Source: Clostridia bacterium (GTDB lineage Bacteria > Bacillota > Clostridia > Oscillospirales > Acutalibacteraceae). From it: DNA of 39,350 nt. The translations under genes and the position numbers were made by a program. The notes below the pieces were generated by a model. The model did not search any database. It saw only the letters and a list, made by a program, of their open reading frames with translations, and had not been told where the DNA came from. Location: contig JAFXDE010000040.1 in assembly GCA_017516315.1 (NCBI GenBank), positions 1 through 39,350 on the forward strand, given 5' to 3'. Positions 33,662 through 39,350 of the stretch are shown piece after piece (the stretch's first letter is position 1; each line of letters begins with the position of its first letter).

Positions 33662-33690
33662 TTTACTATTTTTCGCTGATGCAATATAAT
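33662..33690 (+). promoter_or_regulatory. Sigma-A promoter for murC
   Basis: TTTACT (33662-33667), a 17-nt spacer and TATAAT (33685-33690) lie about 33 nt upstream of the murC ATG. This promoter is divergent from the one serving dpaA. Confidence 0.75.
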
Positions 33691-33722
33691 ATAGGGTGAT
33701 ATAATGTTAAGAGGTGCTTAAA

Positions 33723-35093
33723 ATGTACGAAATAGATAAATTATTGGAAGAAGTCAAGAGAATTCATTTTATTGGAATCGGCGGCTCGGGTATGTGTCCG
33801 ATAGCAGAAATTCTCCACAGCTGGGGCTACACCGTAACAGGCTCAGATAATAACACCGGTGACAACATAACAAAGCTCCGTTCTATGGGTATGGATGTAA
33901 TTTTAGGCCAGAAGGCAGAAAACATAAACGGCGCCGAAATGATAATCTATACAGCTGCTATTCTCAAGGATAATCCCGAGCTTGTAGCTGCAAAGGAAAG
34001 TGGTATCCCCTGCTTTGAAAGAAGTAAAATTTTCGGAGCGATTACGAGAAAATATAATAACTGTATCAGTGTTTGCGGTACTCACGGTAAAACCACCGTT
34101 ACTTCTATGCTCACTCAGGTGCTTACAATGGCTGATAAGGACCCGTCTGCACTTATCGGCGGAAGACTTCCTCTTATAGACAGCCACGCAAGAGTAGGAA
34201 AAAGCGAAACCTTCGTCTGCGAAGCCTGTGAATACTGTGACCACTATCATGACCTTTCACCCGATGTAGCAGTAATCCTCAATGTAGACGAGGACCATCT
34301 CGAATATTTCAAAAATCTCGAAAACATTATCAAATCCTTCGAGAAATTCGCAACTCTTACCTCGAAAACTCTTATTTATAATAACAGCGACCCGGAAACT
34401 GTAAAAGCTGTTATAAATGTAAGCAGAGAGAAAATCACCTTCGGCTATACAGACGAAAGCGACTATTATCCTGAAAATATAACCTATAACCGCGGCTCCT
34501 TTGCTGAATTTGATGTTATGAGCAAGGGTAAAAAATTAGCACATCTCGTTCTGAACATACCAGGTGAGCATAACATACTGAATTCTCTCGCAGCCTTTGC
34601 CGCCGCAATAAACGCAGGCTGTACACCCGAAGAATGTGAAAAAGGCATCGCTGCCTTCTCCGGTGCAGGAAGAAGGTTTGAGATTTTAGGTGAAATCGAC
34701 GGTATTACCATAGCCGATGACTATGCACACCATCCTAACGAGCTCAAGGTTACACTCGAGGCAGTTATGAAAATGGGCTACAATACTGTATGGGCGGTTT
34801 TCCAGCCCTTCACCTATTCGAGAACATCAATTCTCTTTGACGACTTCGTTAAGGTGCTTCAGATTCCCGACAAATGTGTTATGACTGAAATTATGGGCTC
34901 AAGAGAAGTAAACACAATAGGAATTTATACTAAGGACCTGGCTGAAAAAATTCCAGGAAGCGTTTGGTTCAATACCTTCGAAGAGGTTTGTGACCATGTC
35001 CTTGCCAATGCAAAAAGCGGTGACATCATTATTACGCTCGGCTGCGGTGATATTTACAAGGCGGCTCAGATGATGGTAAAAAGACTGAAATAA
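33723..35093 (+). CDS. murC: UDP-N-acetylmuramate--L-alanine ligase MurC
   Basis: MurC joins L-alanine to UDP-MurNAc in an ATP-dependent cytoplasmic step of peptidoglycan synthesis. The N-terminal nucleotide-sugar domain is FIGIGGSGMCPIAEILHSWG. The ATP P-loop is CGTHGKTTVTSML. LNVDEDHLEYFKNLE, ADDYAHHPNELK and FQPFTYSRTSILFDDF follow in order. At 456 residues it is of normal length. The segment VCEACEYCDHYHDL is unusual, with three cysteines. I chose the ATG at 33723 because AAGAGGTG lies six bases upstream; a GTG at 33714 overlaps that site. It is not coupled to dpaA, which diverges. Confidence 0.96.
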   Translation: MYEIDKLLEEVKRIHFIGIGGSGMCPIAEILHSWGYTVTGSDNNTGDNITKLRSMGMDVILGQKAENINGAEMIIYTAAILKDNPELVAAKESGIPCFERSKIFGAITRKYNNCISVCGTHGKTTVTSMLTQVLTMADKDPSALIGGRLPLIDSHARVGKSETFVCEACEYCDHYHDLSPDVAVILNVDEDHLEYFKNLENIIKSFEKFATLTSKTLIYNNSDPETVKAVINVSREKITFGYTDESDYYPENITYNRGSFAEFDVMSKGKKLAHLVLNIPGEHNILNSLAAFAAAINAGCTPEECEKGIAAFSGAGRRFEILGEIDGITIADDYAHHPNELKVTLEAVMKMGYNTVWAVFQPFTYSRTSILFDDFVKVLQIPDKCVMTEIMGSREVNTIGIYTKDLAEKIPGSVWFNTFEEVCDHVLANAKSGDIIITLGCGDIYKAAQMMVKRLK

Positions 35094-35152
35094 CATTTTT
35101 TACCATATATATTTTCCCAGGTCTTTCACATAATATAAACAGCGGATAAGTC

Positions 35153-35204
35153 GATTGCGTTTGTGGCTTCTCCGTCGGTTGTGCGGAGAAAGTCCTGCGC
35201 AATC
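35153..35204 (+). ncRNA. Candidate structured RNA between murC and the GntR operon
   Basis: Two nested helices are visible: GATTGCG (35153-35159) pairs with CGCAATC (35198-35204), and inside it TTCTCCG (35168-35174) pairs with CGGAGAA (35184-35190) around a 9-nt loop. The two helices are separated by an internal loop of about 8 and 7 nt. A terminator follows 9 nt later. It matches no RNA family that I recognise. It may be a small RNA or a structured 3' end of the murC transcript. Confidence 0.5.
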
Positions 35205-35212
35205 ATAGATTT

Positions 35213-35252
35213 CCCCTTTGTTTCAAAAGAGACAAAGGGGCTTGATTTTTTA
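35213..35252 (+). terminator. Terminator downstream of murC and the candidate RNA
   Basis: CCCCTTTGT (35213-35221) pairs with ACAAAGGGG (35232-35240) around a 10-nt loop, followed by CTTGATTTTTTAT. It ends transcription before the GntR operon promoter. Confidence 0.9.
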
Positions 35253-35262
35253 TAAAAAGGTA

Positions 35263-35292
35263 TTGACAAAAAAACTGTACTATGTGTATAAT
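35263..35292 (+). promoter_or_regulatory. Promoter of the GntR-ABC cassette
   Basis: TTGACA (35263-35268), an 18-nt spacer and TATAAT (35287-35292) are consensus hexamers. The element lies about 55 nt upstream of the GntR start and overlaps the inverted repeat. Confidence 0.85.
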
Positions 35293-35297
35293 ACAGT
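35274..35297. promoter_or_regulatory. 24-bp inverted repeat, likely GntR operator
   Basis: ACTGTACTA (35274-35282), a 6-nt centre and TAATACAGT (35289-35297) form an inverted repeat matching in 8 of 9 positions. It covers the spacer and the -10 hexamer, where bound repressor would block transcription. Autoregulation by the adjacent YtrA-type regulator is the simplest reading. Confidence 0.65.
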
Positions 35298-35346
35298 TGT
35301 AAACCGTATTAATCGACTAATACACTTTGAAAGGCGGTGTTAAGCT

Positions 35347-35724
35347 TTGGTTTCATTCGAAAGATTCGTCCCGGGTGACGGACCTATTTATCAGCAGATG
35401 GTTATCTACATAAAAAGAGAAATATCTGCGGGCGCTATTCAGCCCGGTGATGAAATGCCATCACGGCGAGTGATTTCCTCTCTTTTAGGCGTAAACCCAA
35501 ACACAGTACAGAAGGCCTGTAAAATCCTGGAAGATGAAGGAATTATTCAGTCTCATTCAGGTGCCAAAAGTATTATCGTGCTGGATGAAAAAATGAGAAA
35601 GCAAATTAAAACGGAGCTGCTTGAAGCCGACGCTAAAAAAGCCGTAGGTATTCTTAAGCAAATGGGTATTCCAAAGACTGAGGCCTTCAGTCTTATAGGA
35701 AAATTCTGGAAGGAGGAAGAATAA
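35347..35724 (+). CDS. GntR family transcriptional regulator (YtrA subfamily)
   Basis: This 125-residue protein has an N-terminal winged helix of the GntR family (PIYQQMVIYIKREISAGAI at about 13-31, SRRVISSLLGVNPNTVQKAC at about 41-60). It has a very short C-terminal part, as in the YtrA subgroup, which usually controls adjacent ABC transporter genes. The start appears to be a TTG at 35347 with AAAGGCGG upstream; no ATG occurs before residue 20. It is the first gene of a five-gene operon and is likely autoregulated through the inverted repeat at 35,274-35,297. Confidence 0.9.
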   Translation: MVSFERFVPGDGPIYQQMVIYIKREISAGAIQPGDEMPSRRVISSLLGVNPNTVQKACKILEDEGIIQSHSGAKSIIVLDEKMRKQIKTELLEADAKKAVGILKQMGIPKTEAFSLIGKFWKEEE

Positions 35725-35725
35725 A

Positions 35726-36505
35726 ATGAGCAATTATTTATCTGTATTTTCACTTTTTATCAAAAGAAGCTTCGGTAAAATCTCAGCTGTAATTTTAGCT
35801 TTTATCTCTATTGAAGGTGTTTTATTTATACATAATCTTACCACAGACAATGTCATAAAAAACGAATATCAGGAAGGAACGGGAAATGATTATCTTCTCG
35901 GTATTGAAAACATTTTAGGTGACCACAGATTGCTTACTATAGCTTTGGCATCAGCTTTTATTATCGTAACACTTATACTCTGTCTTACAGGCTGTGAGTT
36001 CTCCGATAAGCAGGGCTATACTCTTCGAAGACTTAATATTACAGAGAAAAAGACTTTCATCTGTCAGAGTCTTTACGGCACGGCAGTCTACGGAATATTC
36101 TTTATGCTCCAGGGTCTTCTGTTCTACATATTCTGTCTTATTTATGTTAATTACGCCAAAGGTAACGAATATGCATTCGACGGCTTAATCAGCAATCAGT
36201 CCGTATTTCTTGCCTTCTACAGAAGCAAAATTTTACATGCACTGATTCCTATGGAGGATACGTTTAAATATATCAGTAACTTCGTAATGATATGCTCAAT
36301 GGGTGTTTCTACCGCTTCATTTTCCTACTTTATGAGGAGAAAGAAATTCCCCTACGAAACGGTTTTGCTCGTCCCCGTTATTCTGATTAATTTCGCATCC
36401 GAATGGACGGAGATGTCCTACGAGCTGATAATAATCGGTATGAGCACCTTCGTTATAGGCAGTATACTTACGAGGATTTCAGTGGAGGGACAGGCTTATG
36501 ACTAA
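35726..36505 (+). CDS. Six-segment membrane protein of the ABC cassette
   Basis: This 259-residue protein has about six hydrophobic segments (roughly residues 18-40, 70-92, 117-140, 180-203, 213-230 and 236-250) and no ATPase motif. It is probably a permease subunit or permease-like partner for the ATPase encoded two genes downstream. I do not recognise a named family. The ATG has GGAGGAAG eight bases upstream, and the gene starts 1 nt after the GntR stop. It overlaps the next gene by 8 nt. Confidence 0.75.
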   Translation: MSNYLSVFSLFIKRSFGKISAVILAFISIEGVLFIHNLTTDNVIKNEYQEGTGNDYLLGIENILGDHRLLTIALASAFIIVTLILCLTGCEFSDKQGYTLRRLNITEKKTFICQSLYGTAVYGIFFMLQGLLFYIFCLIYVNYAKGNEYAFDGLISNQSVFLAFYRSKILHALIPMEDTFKYISNFVMICSMGVSTASFSYFMRRKKFPYETVLLVPVILINFASEWTEMSYELIIIGMSTFVIGSILTRISVEGQAYD

Positions 36506-37007
36506 GAGAATCAGAAAAATAATACCTGTCGGCATAAAAGCCGAAACTGAAATATGGATTTTTGCTTGTGCTATTGCTGTAGGTCTCTGCCGTGCTTTAC
36601 TGTTCTTTCAGGCATATTCGAGAGAATATAACCGCCTCTTTCATATCGAATACGGCAAAAGAGTTTTAATAGAAGGTCGAACAATGGCGGACTTTTATGT
36701 GGTCTTAAAAGGAACCTTTAACGGCTTTATTGTGGCAATATTTATCTTTATATGTCTGATAATACTTCACTACGGATACCATTATAAGGACAGTAAAAGC
36801 ATTTACACGATGAAAAGACTGCCCGACAGATATGAATTACACAAAAGATGCTTCACAGTCCCCCTCATCGGAATAGTCGTGAGTATTATACTAATAACTG
36901 CACTTCTTCTGCTGTTTTATAATTACTATATGATCAAAACACCGGCCGATTGTCTTTTCCCGAACCAATGGGAAAGACTGTGGACTGCAATACTTTACGG
37001 AGGATAA
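36498..37007 (+). CDS. Three-segment membrane protein of the ABC cassette
   Basis: This 169-residue protein has three hydrophobic segments: about 16-37, 73-94 and 115-142, with a basic cytoplasmic-looking N-terminus and loop YTMKRLPDRYELHKRCF. It overlaps the preceding gene and lies 4 nt before the ATPase gene. It is likely a second membrane component of the same transporter. No family is recognised. The ATG has GGAGGG upstream. Confidence 0.7.
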   Translation: MTKRIRKIIPVGIKAETEIWIFACAIAVGLCRALLFFQAYSREYNRLFHIEYGKRVLIEGRTMADFYVVLKGTFNGFIVAIFIFICLIILHYGYHYKDSKSIYTMKRLPDRYELHKRCFTVPLIGIVVSIILITALLLLFYNYYMIKTPADCLFPNQWERLWTAILYGG

Positions 37008-37011
37008 AATT

Positions 37012-37746
37012 ATGCTTGAAATTAAAAATCTTACTAAAAAATATTCAGGTAAAACTGCACTCGAAAATGTAAGTCTTTCTTTCCCGAAAGGTGAAATTGT
37101 AGGTCTTTTCGGCGAAAACGGCGCAGGCAAGACCACTCTTATGAAATCGATTTTAGGCTTCATAAAATATGAGGGCGAAATTACATTGGACGGAGAAAAA
37201 ATCACTAACAAAAATATCTCTAAAATTTCCTTCGCTACAAGCGAGCACTCTTTCTTCCCCGACCTTAACGCGAAGGGTCATAAAGAATTCTATAAATCTC
37301 ATTTCTCATCATTCTCCGAAAAGAGATTTGATGCACTTATGGAGTTTTTCAGTCTCGATAAAAACAAAAAAATAAGAAGCTTTTCTACAGGTCAGAAAAA
37401 TCAGTTTGAGGTAATTTTAGCTCTTTCTCAGGGCGCGGAATACATTCTTATGGATGAACCCTTTGCAGGAAACGACATATTCAACAGAGAGGATTTTTAT
37501 AAAGTGCTTTCAGGTATTCTCGATGAAAACGAAACAGTTATTCTCTCTACTCATCTTATAGAAGAGGTTTCCGATTTTATCGGCAGAGCCATACTTATTC
37601 ACGGCGGTAATATCATAGGCGATAAAAACACTCTCGAATTAGATGATGAAGGAAGCAATCTCGTAGAATATATCAAGGCCACATACAATTACCACGAAGA
37701 CCGTGTAAGCAAGGCTATCGACATTTTAAGCGGAAGGGAGGAATAA
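37012..37746 (+). CDS. ABC transporter ATP-binding protein
   Basis: This 244-residue ATPase has Walker A GLFGENGAGKTTLMKSILGF at about 32-51, signature FSTGQKNQFEVILALSQ in place of LSGGQ, Walker B YILMDEPFAGND and the H-loop ILSTHLIEEVSDF. It is the engine of the cassette. The ATPase type and the two membrane partners resemble YtrB/bacteriocin-export-like systems, where a YtrA regulator sits first. The substrate is unknown. The ATG has GGAGGATA upstream. Confidence 0.93.
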   Translation: MLEIKNLTKKYSGKTALENVSLSFPKGEIVGLFGENGAGKTTLMKSILGFIKYEGEITLDGEKITNKNISKISFATSEHSFFPDLNAKGHKEFYKSHFSSFSEKRFDALMEFFSLDKNKKIRSFSTGQKNQFEVILALSQGAEYILMDEPFAGNDIFNREDFYKVLSGILDENETVILSTHLIEEVSDFIGRAILIHGGNIIGDKNTLELDDEGSNLVEYIKATYNYHEDRVSKAIDILSGREE

Positions 37747-37749
37747 CCC

Positions 37750-39213
37750 ATGCGTAAGACTACAGCGCTCTTTCTTTCGGTAATTTTAATCTGCGTTTCA
37801 CTTTACTCTTACGCCTTCGCAGAAACAAACAAGGAAAAGGACAATGTAATCATTACGGAGAGTCACATCTACGGCGATAAATCTCTTGCAGAAAATGTAG
37901 ACATAAAAATCAATATGCAGTACCGTGAAAATCTCCTTTGGAAAATGAATTACAGCATCGATGACGGCATAACAAAAACGGATTTCTCCATTCACAAAAA
38001 CCGTATAGAGCGTGATTATGAAAACAACAGCAGCTTTAATCTCTATACCGATCTGCATTATGAAGAGGAAAATCTTGCAGACACAGGAATCAACAAGGCA
38101 TACAAGGATATTATGAAAAATGCCGAACCCTATGCAGATGTCAGAAAAACAATAAGACTCATTGATTATATGGACTACTATCCTATCACAGTAGACTGTT
38201 ATTTTCCCGAAGTCTTTTCCATTGCGGCAGGTACCGCCTTAATCAACACCGCATACATCACCGACAGCACAGAAAATGAATTAGTGACAGCCATAGGTGA
38301 GTTTTTCAAAATTCCCGTAATGAAAAGTCACGAAATGGAAATATACGCGCTCGTCGATGAGAACCGTAATGTAATCCATACCGGCTCTTCAAGTAACGAC
38401 GGAACAAGAGAGCTTGATGAATTCAATTTCAGTGCAAGCAGCGTAATAACCGATAAGGAATGCTTCATTTATTTCAGTAATAAGACAAGATTCGGAAACA
38501 TCGCTGATACAAGTGAAATTCCCGGCGGATACGGAATTTACCGACTCCCCTATTCACAGGATAAAAGCACAAAAGCTATGAAATTCAGCTGTGAAAGCTT
38601 AAAAAATGTTTTTCAGTTAGATGAAAAAGAAGAAATACAGCAGCTGGAATTAAGTGCTGATAAAAAAAGTCTTTATATGATTTCACAGAACGGAAATAAT
38701 ATCTATCTTACAGTCATCGATGTTGAATCCTTTGAAGAAAAAGCAAAAATAACCCTCTCGGAAATAGAAGGTCAGGACTGCGGCTTCGGCTATATTGATG
38801 AAAAATTTATTGTTATCAATCATTGGCACGAAAATTATGACGAAAGGTTTTCCCTTTATCTTCCCGACGGAAAGGGCGGATTTAAGGAAGAGTTTTCGAC
38901 ATACGCTTACTCAGAGGACGGAGCATACGAAGATACTAACGGAAACACCTGTTATCCCGGTGCTTCGATTTATATGTACTCTAATGCCGATGTTAAATGG
39001 GACGGAGAATATCTTTATGTTACTAACGGCTCGTCGAGATTCAGACGCCCTGCCGAATATAACAGCTTTTCCTTGGCTATATTTAATAAAGACGGTCTCC
39101 GTTTCCGAGGTCAATACTATACAAGTCTTTCAGCAGGCTTCGACGGTTATCAGTCAAGTAGCTACTATGTATTTTTAAGTCAGCACGATACTATCGATAT
39201 CGTTTTAGGTTAG
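37750..39213 (+). CDS. Secreted protein of unknown function in the ABC cassette
   Basis: This 487-residue protein starts with a signal peptide (TTALFLSVILICVSLYSYAFA, cleaved likely after AFA at about residue 24). It has no lipobox and no other membrane segment, so it should be extracellular or wall-associated. The C-terminal half shows repeated short strand-turn patterns, such as SLYMISQNGNNIYLTVIDVE and KWDGEYLYVTNGSSRF, that suggest a beta-rich, propeller-like fold. No family is recognised. It is the last gene of the cassette, 3 nt after the ATPase, with GGGAGG upstream. Its job may be to sense or shield a substrate of the transporter. Confidence 0.7.
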   Translation: MRKTTALFLSVILICVSLYSYAFAETNKEKDNVIITESHIYGDKSLAENVDIKINMQYRENLLWKMNYSIDDGITKTDFSIHKNRIERDYENNSSFNLYTDLHYEEENLADTGINKAYKDIMKNAEPYADVRKTIRLIDYMDYYPITVDCYFPEVFSIAAGTALINTAYITDSTENELVTAIGEFFKIPVMKSHEMEIYALVDENRNVIHTGSSSNDGTRELDEFNFSASSVITDKECFIYFSNKTRFGNIADTSEIPGGYGIYRLPYSQDKSTKAMKFSCESLKNVFQLDEKEEIQQLELSADKKSLYMISQNGNNIYLTVIDVESFEEKAKITLSEIEGQDCGFGYIDEKFIVINHWHENYDERFSLYLPDGKGGFKEEFSTYAYSEDGAYEDTNGNTCYPGASIYMYSNADVKWDGEYLYVTNGSSRFRRPAEYNSFSLAIFNKDGLRFRGQYYTSLSAGFDGYQSSSYYVFLSQHDTIDIVLG

Positions 39214-39234
39214 GGTGGCGAGCATAATCCGAAC

Positions 39235-39301
39235 CCCGTTTTTTACGGGCGGATTTCCGCCAACACTTCGTTAAAATACTCGTAAATCCGATAGGATTTA
39301 C
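39235..39301. repeat. Cluster of palindromes at the right end
   Basis: Three hairpins occur in the 137 nt after the last gene: CCCGT/ACGGG at 39,235-39,249, GGCGG/CCGCC at 39,248-39,261 and GTAAATCC-GATA-GGATTTAC at 39,282-39,301, the last a perfect 8-bp stem with a 4-nt loop. No clean T tract follows. The segment may be a dispersed intergenic repeat or a weak terminator region. No gene is seen to the end of the window. Confidence 0.5.
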
Positions 39302-39350
39302 TGCGTTTTGTGCCTTGTCTTGCCAAAAATCCGCTCCGCAAAAAATCGCA

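Noticed and set aside
1-39350. CRISPR arrays, tRNA or rRNA genes, transposases, phage genes
   Set aside because: None was recognised: no regularly spaced direct repeats, no tRNA cloverleaf seen in the few gaps, and no transposase or integrase motifs.

Overview
The window looks like a chromosomal stretch from a low-to-moderate G+C, endospore-lineage Firmicute, most like the Clostridia (Oscillospirales/Ruminococcus-type). This inference rests on DivIVA and SepF, WhiA, HprK, RqcH, TrmK with a Nif3-like partner, YlbF, a split transketolase, dipicolinate synthase DpaA/DpaB, and strong AGGAGG-type ribosome binding sites. No rRNA, tRNA, CRISPR array, insertion sequence or phage gene was seen.

Region 1 (1 to about 29,930, all on the minus strand) is a nearly gapless array of 31 co-oriented genes. 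The largest gap is about 64 nt and many neighbours overlap. Read in transcription order from the strong promoter at 29,965-29,993, it encodes: a cupin, a thymidylate-kinase-like protein, a DUF2156 protein, a GNAT acetyltransferase, a DJ-1 protein, 5-formyl-THF cyclo-ligase, MltG, a U32/TrhP protein, HprK, a ROK glucokinase, MurB, WhiA, MiaB, a YlbF-family protein, MutS, MutL, MiaA, an HlyD-like adaptor, a YggS-type PLP protein, SepF, DivIVA, LspA, an RluD-type pseudouridine synthase, a HAD phosphatase, the two transketolase halves, a DUF1858 protein, TrmK, a Nif3-like protein, RqcH, and the start of DnaE, which runs off the left edge. It mixes wall synthesis and division, carbon regulation, tRNA modification, mismatch repair and ribosome quality control.

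Region 2 (29,934-33,722) contains three promoter-bearing intergenic segments. thyX runs on the plus strand and encodes an unusual 455-residue tandem-domain flavin-dependent thymidylate synthase. It is divergent from the array that carries the thymidylate-kinase-like gene, so dTMP synthesis and its phosphorylation may flank one control region. A hairpin terminator follows thyX. A LURP-one-like gene and the dpaA-dpaB pair then lie on the minus strand. dpaA is preceded by a sequence that fits a sigma-K-type promoter as well as a sigma-A one. A 15-nt motif is shared by the thyX and murC/dpaA control regions.

Region 3 (33,723-39,350, plus strand) holds murC, then a structured untranslated segment with a terminator. 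After that comes a five-gene cassette: a YtrA-type GntR repressor, two small membrane proteins, an ABC ATPase and a secreted protein of unknown function. It has its own promoter, overlapped by a 24-bp inverted repeat that is a likely operator. The right end carries several palindromes without a gene.
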